Shown here piece after piece: positions 7,713-16,912 of a stretch of 19,268 bases of DNA. The stretch comes from CAIUPE01 sp046091665 (GTDB lineage Bacteria > Pseudomonadota > Alphaproteobacteria > Rhizobiales > Beijerinckiaceae). The notes under the pieces are model-generated. The model searched no databases and had not been told where the DNA came from. It was given only the letters and a program-made list of their open reading frames with translations. How positions within the stretch are numbered: the stretch's first letter is position 1; each line of letters opens with the position of its first letter. The position numbers were made by a program, and so were the translations under genes. Location: contig JBJTCD010000083.1 in NCBI GenBank assembly GCA_046091665.1, positions 1-19,268 of the forward strand. The letters run 5' to 3'.

Positions 7713-10223
7713 ATGAAAACGACGGCGCGTGTTGTGGTCATTGGCGGAGGCGTTGTCGGTGTCGGAACGCTTTATCATCTTGCAAAAAAAGGCTGGTCGG
7801 ATGTCGTTCTGATTGAACGTAAAGAATTGACTTCTGGTTCCACCTGGCACGCAGCCGGATTGTTGCCGCTCTTCAACCTCTCTTATTCGGTCGGCCAGCT
7901 CCATAAATATTCAGTCAATCTTTATGGCAGCTTGGAAGCAGAAACGGGTCAACCTGTCGGCTTCAAGAAAGTTTCAAATATTCGTCTCGCGCGCACCAAA
8001 ACGCGTTGGGATGAATTCATGTATTATGCCGGTGTTGCTGAAACCATCGGAGTGAAAGTCAACAAGCTCACGCCTCAGCAAGTGAAAGAGATTTGGCCGC
8101 TCTGCAACACGGAAGGTCTTCTCGGCGCGATCCAGCATCCGGATGACGGCTATATTCAGCCTGCAGATTTAACCCAAGCTTTCGCAAAAGGAGCGCGTAA
8201 CCGCGGTGCAGAAATTTATCGCAACACAACGGTGATCGGCATTGAGCGCACGACATCAGGTGAGTGGCTTGTCAAAACCGACAAGGGTGACATTCAATGC
8301 GAGCATATTGTTTCTGCATCAGGCAATTTCGCTCGCCAGACCGGTAAAATGCTTGGTCTTGATATTCCGGTTATCCCGGTTGAGCATCAATATATCGTCA
8401 CCGAACCGCATCCGGCTGTGCAGGAACGTCACGCAAAGGGTCTGCCGGAAATGGGCGTGCTGCGTGAAGCGGATTCATCTTGGTATCTGCGTGAAGAAGC
8501 CGGCGGTTTCATTCTCGGCCCTTATGAAAAAGGTGCGCCGGTTTGCTATGTCGATGGTCCGCACAAGGATTCGGAATACGAACTCTTTCAAGAAGATCTT
8601 GATCGTCTCGCGCCGCATATCGAAACGGCGATTGAGCGCGTTCCGGCCTTCGGCGAAGTCGGCATCAAGAAAGTCTATAACGGCGCGATTGCTTATACGC
8701 CGGACGGCAACCCGATTGTCGGCCCCGCATGGGATCTGCCCAATGTCTGGTTGAATGAAGGTCACAGCTTCGGCGTGACCGCTGCGGGTGGCGCAGGCTG
8801 GCAGCTTGCGGAATGGATCGTTGATGGTGAGCCGACGGTTGATTTAATGGGCGTCGATCCGCGTCGCTATGGTCCTTATGCGGGTCGCGGCTATCTCAAG
8901 CAGAAGAATGAAGAAGCCTATGCGAATGTCTTCACGCCGCATTATCCGGATGAAGAACGTGTGGCTGCGCGGCCTTTGCGTCAGACACCTTGCTATGATC
9001 GCATGAAGGCACTCGGCGCCGTGTTTGGTTCTGTCTATGGGTGGGAACGTCCGAACTGGTTTGCGCCTCAGGGCTATGAAGTACCGGCGTCTGAACTCAA
9101 TGTTGATGATGTTCTCACCAATGAGAATCATGCTCCGCCTGCGGATGATGGCAAGATCAAAGAAAAGTGGAGCTTCCGTCGCTCGAATTATTTCCCCTTT
9201 GTCGGCGATGAAGTGAAGAATGTCACAAATGGCGTGGGCTTGCAGGATATGTCGGCCTTTGCGAAATGCATTGTTTCAGGTCCGGGCGCGCGTGCTTGGC
9301 TTGATTCAATCTTTGCCAATCGCATTCCAAAACAACGTGGCCGTATCGCGCTTTGTCATTTGCTGACATCGCGCGGCGGTGTTCGTGCGGAATTCACGCT
9401 TTATGAAAGTGCGCCCGATACATTCTATCTCGTCTCGGCTGGTGCACTCGAGCGTCACGATCATGATACGCTCAAGAAACTTCTGCCGAAAGATGGCAGC
9501 GTTCGCTTCACACCGATCACGACGTCTTATGGCGTGCTGGTGCTCGCAGGACCAAAGTCACGAGACGTGCTGCAGTCCTTGACCGATACGGATATGTCGA
9601 ATGAAGCCTTCCCCTGGCTCACAGGTCAGCGCATCTCGGTCGGCGCGGTTCATTGCGATGTGTTGCGCGTGAACTTCATCGGTGAATTGGGTTTTGAATT
9701 CCATCATCCGATTGAGATGCAGAATTATCTTTTTGATTTGCTCATGAAGGCTGGTGCGAAATTTGGCATCAAGCCTTTCGGTATCCGCGCGATGATGTCG
9801 ATGGCGATTGAAAAATCCTATCGCCTTGTGGGCCGTGAAATGTCGATTGAATATTCGGCATTCGAATCCGGCTTGCAGCGTTTCGTGCATCCGAACAAGG
9901 GCCAGTTCCTTGGCCGCGATGCTTTGGTGGCCTGGCAGCAAAAAGGTTTTGCCAATCATTTCGTCACGCTTGAGGTGCATGGCATCGAGGATGTTGATGC
10001 GCGCGGGTCCGAGCCGATCCATAAAGGCGGTAAGCTGATCGGACGCTGCACGTCGGGCGGTTACGGCTGGCGGCTTGGAAAATCCTTGGCGCTGGCCATG
10101 GTGGCGCCTGAATATGCGGCCAATGGAACCGAGATGGAGGTTTCAATTTTGGGCAAAGCCTATCGCGCAACGGTGATCGCCGAGTCCCCCTTCGATCCGG
10201 ACAATGCCCGCCTGCGGGCCTGA
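7713..10223 (+). CDS. Dimethylglycine/sarcosine dehydrogenase-like flavoprotein with GcvT-type THF domain
   Basis: This 836-residue protein has the DMGDH/SARDH architecture. An N-terminal DAO-type FAD domain carries VVVIGGGVVGVGTLYHLAK (GGGVVG at 11-16) and SGSTWHAAGL, where His46 matches the histidine that binds FAD covalently in mammalian DMGDH. A C-terminal FAD-contact segment (GHSFGVTAAGGAGWQLAEWI, then GEPTVDLMGVDPRRYG) and a linker domain follow. From about residue 480 there is a GcvT-like aminomethyltransferase half that binds tetrahydrofolate and captures the released one-carbon unit as methylene-THF. It probably oxidises dimethylglycine to sarcosine, sarcosine to glycine, or a related N-methyl amine. 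The start has an AGGAGCGGTGGG purine-rich site upstream. It lies just before the corrinoid gene. Exact substrate is inferred from context. Confidence 0.87.
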   Translation: MKTTARVVVIGGGVVGVGTLYHLAKKGWSDVVLIERKELTSGSTWHAAGLLPLFNLSYSVGQLHKYSVNLYGSLEAETGQPVGFKKVSNIRLARTKTRWDEFMYYAGVAETIGVKVNKLTPQQVKEIWPLCNTEGLLGAIQHPDDGYIQPADLTQAFAKGARNRGAEIYRNTTVIGIERTTSGEWLVKTDKGDIQCEHIVSASGNFARQTGKMLGLDIPVIPVEHQYIVTEPHPAVQERHAKGLPEMGVLREADSSWYLREEAGGFILGPYEKGAPVCYVDGPHKDSEYELFQEDLDRLAPHIETAIERVPAFGEVGIKKVYNGAIAYTPDGNPIVGPAWDLPNVWLNEGHSFGVTAAGGAGWQLAEWIVDGEPTVDLMGVDPRRYGPYAGRGYLKQKNEEAYANVFTPHYPDEERVAARPLRQTPCYDRMKALGAVFGSVYGWERPNWFAPQGYEVPASELNVDDVLTNENHAPPADDGKIKEKWSFRRSNYFPFVGDEVKNVTNGVGLQDMSAFAKCIVSGPGARAWLDSIFANRIPKQRGRIALCHLLTSRGGVRAEFTLYESAPDTFYLVSAGALERHDHDTLKKLLPKDGSVRFTPITTSYGVLVLAGPKSRDVLQSLTDTDMSNEAFPWLTGQRISVGAVHCDVLRVNFIGELGFEFHHPIEMQNYLFDLLMKAGAKFGIKPFGIRAMMSMAIEKSYRLVGREMSIEYSAFESGLQRFVHPNKGQFLGRDALVAWQQKGFANHFVTLEVHGIEDVDARGSEPIHKGGKLIGRCTSGGYGWRLGKSLALAMVAPEYAANGTEMEVSILGKAYRATVIAESPFDPDNARLRA

Positions 10224-10391
10224 TCCCAAGTCGTGTTCGATGCGGTTTGCGGCGTGCTTCGTGAGTGCGATGGGGCTTCCTGTCGCAATCAGGGGAGGGA
10301 ACGTCCCAATTCCGACAGCGATCTCGACTTCGGGCTCTTATTCGGTCTAGAAGGGAAACGCATAACCGACCTTCTCGAAGGATAAAGACCA
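10224..10391 (+). promoter_or_regulatory. 168-nt leader before the corrinoid protein gene, with possible structured RNA
   Basis: This gap is long compared with most spacings in the downstream run. It contains a CTGTCG (10280-10285)/CGACAG (10313-10318) stem enclosing a small GGGA-ACG-TCCC hairpin (10297-10307). Nearer the gene, AGAAGG and CCTTCT, and TCGGT and ACCGA, could pair in competing ways. It looks like a transcribed leader or promoter, but I do not see the conserved core of a cobalamin riboswitch. Confidence 0.25.
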
Positions 10392-11081
10392 ATGGCCGAC
10401 GGCGATCTCGATCTCAATACGCTTAGCGACGAAGAACTTGTCGAACAGATGCATGATGACCTTTATGATGGTCTCGGCGAGGAAATTGTCGATGCCGTTC
10501 AAATCCTCCTGAAGCGCAGCTGGACCCCATATGACATTCTGACGAAAGCGCTCGTCGAAGGCATGCGCATTGTCGGTGTTGATTTCCGCGACGGCATTCT
10601 CTTCGTGCCTGAAGTGTTGATGTCAGCGAACGCCATGAAGGCGGGCATGCAAGTGTTGCGTCCGCTTCTTGCTGAAACCGGTGCGCCGAAAGTCGGCAAG
10701 ATGGTGATCGGCACGGTAAAGGGTGACATTCACGACATCGGCAAAAACCTCGTCTGCATGATGATGGAAGGTGCGGGTTTCGAAGTGATTGATCTCGGCA
10801 TCAACAATCCGGTTGAGAAATATATCGAAGCGCTTGAAGAACATAAGCCAGACATTCTCGGCATGTCGGCGCTGCTCACCACAACGATGCCTTATATGAA
10901 AGTCGTCATCGACACGCTCAAGGAAAAGGGCATGCGCAACGATTATCTCGTGCTCGTTGGTGGCGCACCGCTCAACGAAGCCTTCGCGGAAGCTGTTGGT
11001 GCCGACGCCTATTGCCGCGACGCGGCGGTGGCTGTCGAAACCGCAAAATCGCTTCTGTCGCAACGGACGATACGGGCTTAA
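10392..11081 (+). CDS. Corrinoid (cobalamin-binding) methyl carrier protein, MtbC/MttC/MtgC-like
   Basis: The 229-residue protein has two domains. The N-terminal helical methionine-synthase-like cap (about 10-90) includes LVEGMRIVGVDFRDGILFVPEVLMSANAMKAGM. The Rossmann-like B12-binding domain carries GDIHDIGKNLV, with the cobalt-coordinating His at residue 114, then GMSALLTTTM and VLVGGAPLNEAFA. It should accept a methyl group from the MttB enzymes and hand it to the THF methyltransferase at 13866. AAGGA lies shortly before the ATG. It is the only corrinoid carrier in the window, so both MttB paralogues may share it, or copy 1 may use one encoded elsewhere. Confidence 0.94.
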   Translation: MADGDLDLNTLSDEELVEQMHDDLYDGLGEEIVDAVQILLKRSWTPYDILTKALVEGMRIVGVDFRDGILFVPEVLMSANAMKAGMQVLRPLLAETGAPKVGKMVIGTVKGDIHDIGKNLVCMMMEGAGFEVIDLGINNPVEKYIEALEEHKPDILGMSALLTTTMPYMKVVIDTLKEKGMRNDYLVLVGGAPLNEAFAEAVGADAYCRDAAVAVETAKSLLSQRTIRA

Positions 11082-11089
11082 AAATTACG

Positions 11090-11196
11090 AATGACGGGAT
11101 TTCAGGTCCCGTCATTGCGAGCGTTAGCGAAGCAATCCAGTTGATCTTGAACATTTAGACTGGATTGCTTAACCGCTTCGCTCCTCGCAATGACGG
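11090..11196. repeat. Palindromic intergenic repeat (REP/MITE-like)
   Basis: Outer arms CCGTCATTGCGAG (11109-11121) and its exact complement (11184-11196), plus inner arms AAGCAATCCAGT (11130-11141) and its exact complement (11159-11170), form a long hairpin around a 17-bp centre. A second 10-bp hairpin (11090-11099 with 11107-11116, loop TTTCAGG) overlaps the left outer arm, so the two structures compete. I recall the CGTCATTGCGAG...GCAATCCAG pattern as a widespread repeat in Rhizobiales genomes. It sits between the corrinoid gene and DUF1638 and could act as a processing or attenuation element. Confidence 0.85.
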
Positions 11197-11214
11197 TTGA
11201 GAGGAGCACATACA

Positions 11215-11862
11215 ATGGGTGAGCAAAGCAGCAACCCGCCAAGCCAATCACACAAGACATTGGTCATTGCCTGCGGTGCTCTTGCTCGTGAATTGATTGA
11301 CGCGAAGACGCTTAACAAACTCGCTCATCTCGACATCACCTGCCTGCCTGCGATCTGGCACAATCGGCCTGAAAAAATACCCGATGGCGTGCGCAAGAAA
11401 ATCCGCAAAGCGCGTGCGGAGGGTTACGCGACTATTCTCTGCCTTTATGGCGATTGCGGCACAGGCGGCCTTCTCGACAAAGTTTTAGAAGAAGAAAATG
11501 TCGCACGCATCGAAGGCGATCATTGCTATGCCTTTTATTCAAAGCCCGGCGATTTCGATAAATTGATGGACGAAGAAATCGGATCATTTTTCCTGACCGA
11601 TTATCTTGTGCGACATTTCGACCGGCTGATCATTCAGGGCCTCGGCCTCGATCGCTATCCGCAATTGATGAACGACATTTTCGGCCATTACAAACGCGTT
11701 GTGTATCTGGCGCAGATGCCTGATCCCGCTTTGGAAAAGAAAGCGCGTAAAGCCGCTGAGCGTTTGGGTCTCGCCTTCGAAATGCGCGTCACCGGACTTG
11801 GCGGATTGGAGACATTTGTCACCGGAAACGGTCGCATCCACGCGCGGAGCTCTGCCGTATAA
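11215..11862 (+). CDS. DUF1638 family protein
   Basis: A 215-residue DUF1638 protein of unknown function, a family I recall beside mttB-type genes in both methanogens and bacteria. Conserved-looking features are LVIACGALARELI at the N-terminus (Cys20), LPAIWHNRPEKIP (His49), ILCLYGDCGTGGLLD (Cys76 and Cys81), and RIEGDHCYAFY (His103, Cys104). The Cys/His set and GDCGTGG loop suggest a metal or cofactor site, but this is inference. ATG 11215 follows GAGGAG by 8 bases and is preferred over an in-frame TTG at 11197. No signal peptide or membrane segment is visible. Placement between corrinoid and folate genes suggests a direct role in methyl transfer or corrinoid upkeep. Confidence 0.85.
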   Translation: MGEQSSNPPSQSHKTLVIACGALARELIDAKTLNKLAHLDITCLPAIWHNRPEKIPDGVRKKIRKARAEGYATILCLYGDCGTGGLLDKVLEEENVARIEGDHCYAFYSKPGDFDKLMDEEIGSFFLTDYLVRHFDRLIIQGLGLDRYPQLMNDIFGHYKRVVYLAQMPDPALEKKARKAAERLGLAFEMRVTGLGGLETFVTGNGRIHARSSAV

Positions 11863-11892
11863 ATCCGTGAAAAATGCGGAGGGTTTTGAGCC

Positions 11893-12198
11893 ATGGCTCA
11901 ATTGATCATCGTTTATTGGCGCGACATGCCCGCGCAAGTCATCGTCAAACAAGGGCGCACCAGCGCCAAGCGCGAGCTTCCCGAACGTTTCGTCACCGCC
12001 ATTGACGCTGCGGCGATGAAGGCTGGCGCGCAATCAACCGACGCTTATCTTGCTGATTGGCGTCGCGCGGATCCTCTTGATGTGAGCGACGATCTCGAAG
12101 CGGAAGCATCCGCGTGGGCGGCAAAACTCGAAGCCGATTATCCGAATGAGCGGCTTGCCGCTCTGGCAAAAAATCAAGGTTACGAGGAGACGAAATAA
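11893..12198 (+). CDS. 'Virulence factor' family small protein
   Basis: A 101-residue acidic protein starting MAQLIIVYWRDMPAQVIVKQGR and continuing with KRELPERFVTAIDAAAMKAG and DAYLADWRR. This matches a small conserved family annotated only as 'virulence factor'; the name says nothing about its job here. No catalytic motif, signal peptide or membrane span is evident. A GGAGGG site lies 9 bases before the ATG. Its TAA stop overlaps the ATG of the next gene by one base (TAATG), a sign of tight translational coupling to the MetV-like protein, so a role as a partner or chaperone of that protein is a fair guess. Confidence 0.78.
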   Translation: MAQLIIVYWRDMPAQVIVKQGRTSAKRELPERFVTAIDAAAMKAGAQSTDAYLADWRRADPLDVSDDLEAEASAWAAKLEADYPNERLAALAKNQGYEETK

Positions 12199-12701
12199 TG
12201 TCACGCGTTCCTTTTGCTTTTGAAGCCTCAACCAAACCGCCGCGTGATGGCAATAAATTCGCTTTGCGCTTTTGGGCCAATCGTCATGCACGATTGATGG
12301 AAATCACCTATTCGGTTGTTGAAGCCACGCTGCGTGGTCTCGCACCGCTTTTCAAACTCATTGGTTATGAGCGGATGGAAAAGCCGATGGTGGTTGTTGA
12401 GAAAACAATCAAAAGCGCGCTCTTTGATTGTCGTATGTGCGGCCAATGTATTATCTCTTCCAGCGGCATGTCCTGCCCGATGAATTGTCCGAAAAATTTG
12501 CGCAACGGCCCCTGTGGCGGTGTGCGCGCGAATGGCAATTGCGAAGTCTATGCCGAGATGCCCTGTGTGTGGGTGAAGGGATGGGAAGGCAGTCGTCTTA
12601 TGAAAGAGGGCGACAAGATCATGGATGTGCAAAAGCCGATTGATCATCGTTTGAAGGGTCGCTCCTCATGGCTTGCCGTCTCTCAAGGCGCGCATGAGTG
12701 A
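12198..12701 (+). CDS. metV: MetV-like methylenetetrahydrofolate reductase C-terminal-domain protein
   Basis: A 167-residue protein with a cysteine-rich core: Cys at 78, 81, 84, 93, 97, 106, 115 and 123, in CRMCGQC, SCPMNCPKNLRNGPCGG and CEVYAEMPC. This is the domain called the methylenetetrahydrofolate reductase C-terminal domain, which as a separate protein is MetV of acetogens and pairs with MetF. It is thought to bind an Fe-S cluster or zinc and serve electron transfer. Here it lies 22 bp before metF and overlaps the preceding gene. The first 70 residues have no clear motif. It probably forms a MetVF complex. Confidence 0.85.
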   Translation: MSRVPFAFEASTKPPRDGNKFALRFWANRHARLMEITYSVVEATLRGLAPLFKLIGYERMEKPMVVVEKTIKSALFDCRMCGQCIISSSGMSCPMNCPKNLRNGPCGGVRANGNCEVYAEMPCVWVKGWEGSRLMKEGDKIMDVQKPIDHRLKGRSSWLAVSQGAHE

Positions 12702-12723
12702 TATCGTTTAGGGACAAGTAACA

Positions 12724-13770
12724 ATGACGCCTCCTATTCCTTCAACCGATCTCGGCCCGACGCCTGCGTCACCACTTCCCGAATTGCCGGGTCACACGTC
12801 GCGTGGTCGTTTGGAGCGCGTGTTGCGTCGTGGTGAATTTGCGATCACCGCAGAACTCAATCCGCCCGACAGCGCCAACCCTGATGATGTCTATGAACGC
12901 GTCAAGCATTTCGATGGTTTCGTTGACGGTGTGAACGCGACCGATGGTTCAGGTGCCAATTGCCATATGTCGAGCGTTGCGATTTGCGCGCTGCTCACGC
13001 GCGTTGGCTATTCACCGATTTTGCAAATCTCTTGTCGCGATTACAACCGCATCGCCATTCAAGGCAATGTGCTGGGTGCTGCCGCGCTTGGCGTGTGCAA
13101 TGTGTTGGCGCTTACAGGTGACGGCGTGCAATCGGGCGATCATCCGGAAGCGAAACCGGTATTCGATCTTGATTCAACATCGCTTCTCTCGGTCATCAAA
13201 ACCATGCGCGATGAGAGAACTTTTCTCTCTGGTCGCAAGATTACCGATCCGCCGCGGTTATTTTTAGGTGCGGCTGAAAATCCATTCGCGCCGCCTTATG
13301 ATTGGCGTCCGCTACGCTTGGCAAAAAAAATCGCCGCCGGTGCGCAATATATTCAAACACAATATTGTTATGATGTGCCCTTGCTCAAACAATTCATGAC
13401 CAAAGTGCGTGATATGGGCCTTGATGAGAAATGCTATATTCTCGTCGGCGTCGGGCCTCTTCCATCAGCCAAGACGGCACGCTGGATGCGTTCAAATGTT
13501 GCGGGCGTGCATATCCCAGATCACGTGATCAAGCGTATTGAAGGCGCTGAAAATCAAAAGTCCGAGGGGGTCAAGCTCTGCATCGATCTCATTCAGGAAA
13601 TTTCCGAAATCAAAGGCGTCGCGGGTGTTCACATCATGGCTTATCGCCAAGAGGAAAGCGTCGGCCATATTGTGACCGAATCAGGCGTTCTAAAGGGTCG
13701 CCAGCCCTTCCGGCGCGCTTTTGCCACACCGGCCGATAGCGAGATGCCGCCTTCTGCTGTCGCAATGTGA
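12724..13770 (+). CDS. metF: Methylenetetrahydrofolate reductase (MetF-type, acetogen/archaeal-like subgroup)
   Basis: A 348-residue TIM-barrel flavoprotein interconverting methylene-THF and methyl-THF. Motifs include FAITAELNPPDS with the family's catalytic Glu near residue 43, VDGVNATDGSGANCHMSS, QISCRDYNRIAIQGNVLGAAALGV, and LALTGDGVQSGDHPEAK with the folate-contact Asp. The LTGD...GDHPEAKPVFDLDS sequence resembles the MetV-linked subgroup rather than E. coli MetF. About 30 proline-rich residues precede the barrel. AGGGA lies upstream of the ATG. In this context it most likely runs in the oxidative direction, turning corrinoid-derived methyl-THF into methylene-THF. Confidence 0.92.
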   Translation: MTPPIPSTDLGPTPASPLPELPGHTSRGRLERVLRRGEFAITAELNPPDSANPDDVYERVKHFDGFVDGVNATDGSGANCHMSSVAICALLTRVGYSPILQISCRDYNRIAIQGNVLGAAALGVCNVLALTGDGVQSGDHPEAKPVFDLDSTSLLSVIKTMRDERTFLSGRKITDPPRLFLGAAENPFAPPYDWRPLRLAKKIAAGAQYIQTQYCYDVPLLKQFMTKVRDMGLDEKCYILVGVGPLPSAKTARWMRSNVAGVHIPDHVIKRIEGAENQKSEGVKLCIDLIQEISEIKGVAGVHIMAYRQEESVGHIVTESGVLKGRQPFRRAFATPADSEMPPSAVAM

Positions 13771-13865
13771 CAAGACATTGGGTCGGAATGACGTTATCCG
13801 ACCAGCGAGTTTTCCAATAACGCCTGTTTTCTATATTTGCCCTTAGGGCTCTTCGAGGATTTCCG
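13771..13865 (+). promoter_or_regulatory. Inverted repeat and possible promoter before the THF methyltransferase gene
   Basis: Arms GGTCGGA (13781-13787) and TCCGACC (13797-13803) form a perfect 7-bp stem with a 9-base loop just after metF. A TATATT box at 13832-13837 could be a -10 element, but the matching -35 (around 13809-13815) is poor. This may be an internal promoter or a partial terminator dividing the run. Confidence 0.3.
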
Positions 13866-14780
13866 ATGACCGACACCGTTCTCTCTTCGCACAAAAAAGA
13901 AGTCGTGATCGGCTTCGAGCGCCGCTTCGTTATGATTGGCGAACGCATCAACCCGACGGGCCGCAAATTGCTCGCCGCTGAAATGGCCGCAGGTGATTAC
14001 ACGCGCGTTGTCGCCGACGCGCTGGCGCAGGTGGAAGCGGGCGCGCAGATGCTTGATGTGAATGCCGGCATTCCACTCGCCGATGAACCTGCCATTCTCG
14101 CTGAAGCGATCAAGCGCGTGCAGGAAGTCACGGATGTGCCGCTCTCAATCGACTCGTCAATTGTTGCGGCACTCGAAAGCGGCCTTTCGGTTTACAAAGG
14201 CAAGGCGCTTGTAAATTCCGTGACCGGTGAAGAAGAGCGTCTTGAATCCGTTTTGCCGCTCGTCAAAAAATATGGCGCGGCTGTTGTCGCCATCTCAAAT
14301 GATGAGACGGGCATTTCGGAAGATCCCGATGTGCGTTTTGAAGTCGCGAAAAAGATTGTGCAACGCGCCGCTGATTACGGCATTCCGAAAGAAGACGTGG
14401 TTGTCGATCCGCTCGTCATGCCGGTCGGTGCTTTGAATGATGCGGGTCGCAAACTTTTGCATCTCCTGCGTCGTCTGCGCGAAGAGTTGAAAGTCAACAC
14501 GACGTGTGGCGCGTCGAATTTTTCTTTCGGCCTTCCTAATCGTCGTGGACTTGCTGCGGCCTTCATGCCGATGGCGATTGGCGCAGGCATGACATCAGCC
14601 ATCATGAACCCGCTTCATGCGGAAGATATTCAGGCCATTCTCGGCGCGGATGTGATGATGGGTCACGATCCGAATTGCGGTAATTGGATTCGCAAATATC
14701 GCGAACCTGCGCCGGAAGGTGCGGAAGGTGCCGCCGGAGATCGTCGTGGCCGTGAAGGCCGTCGTCGCAATCGCGAGTAA
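13866..14780 (+). CDS. Methyltetrahydrofolate:corrinoid methyltransferase (MtgA/AcsE/MtrH-like)
   Basis: A 304-residue pterin-binding TIM barrel. Motifs are MIGERINPTGRK (about 23-34), QMLDVNAGIPLADE with the folate-binding Asp and Asn, PLSIDSS, ALVNSVTGEEERL, VVVDPLVMPVG and TTCGASNFSFGLPNRRGL, all typical of AcsE and MtgA. It should transfer the methyl group from methylated corrinoid protein to THF, although the family is reversible. After residue about 282 there is an unusual tail, GAEGAAGDRRGREGRRRNRE, beyond the catalytic barrel. CGAGGA precedes the start. The RACo-like gene begins 3 bp downstream. Confidence 0.92.
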   Translation: MTDTVLSSHKKEVVIGFERRFVMIGERINPTGRKLLAAEMAAGDYTRVVADALAQVEAGAQMLDVNAGIPLADEPAILAEAIKRVQEVTDVPLSIDSSIVAALESGLSVYKGKALVNSVTGEEERLESVLPLVKKYGAAVVAISNDETGISEDPDVRFEVAKKIVQRAADYGIPKEDVVVDPLVMPVGALNDAGRKLLHLLRRLREELKVNTTCGASNFSFGLPNRRGLAAAFMPMAIGAGMTSAIMNPLHAEDIQAILGADVMMGHDPNCGNWIRKYREPAPEGAEGAAGDRRGREGRRRNRE

Positions 14781-14783
14781 ATC

Positions 14784-16790
<2,007 letters not shown>

Positions 16791-16833
16791 TGGGAATATA
16801 TTTCTCCCTTCTCTTTCATAGGTTTTTATTCAT

Positions 16834-16848
16834 TTGACGTAACGTCAA
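16834..16848. promoter_or_regulatory. Perfect palindrome, candidate operator
   Basis: TTGACGT-A-ACGTCAA is a perfect 15-bp palindrome in the gap after the RACo-like gene, 65 bp before the start of the decayed toxin-like gene. Symmetry and size fit a dimeric repressor site, plausibly for the HTH protein at 17364. Confidence 0.45.
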
Positions 16849-16856
16849 TAAAATCG

Positions 16857-16902
16857 GACGATGCTTGAGAGACGTGTCCTGAGCATCATCGCCCAAATTT
16901 TT
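16857..16902 (+). terminator. Possible Rho-independent terminator of the corrinoid/folate run
   Basis: GATGCTTGAGA (16860-16870) pairs with TCCTGAGCATC (16877-16887) with one mismatch and two wobbles around a 6-base loop, and two further outer pairs are possible. A TTTTT run at 16898-16902 follows after about 10 bases, which is farther than usual, so the call is tentative. Confidence 0.4.
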
Positions 16903-16912
16903 GTTGACTTAT

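Noticed and set aside
10297..10320. Partial resemblance to a cobalamin riboswitch core
   Set aside because: GGGAA and some following bases fit loosely, but the GGTG segment and B12 box are absent.
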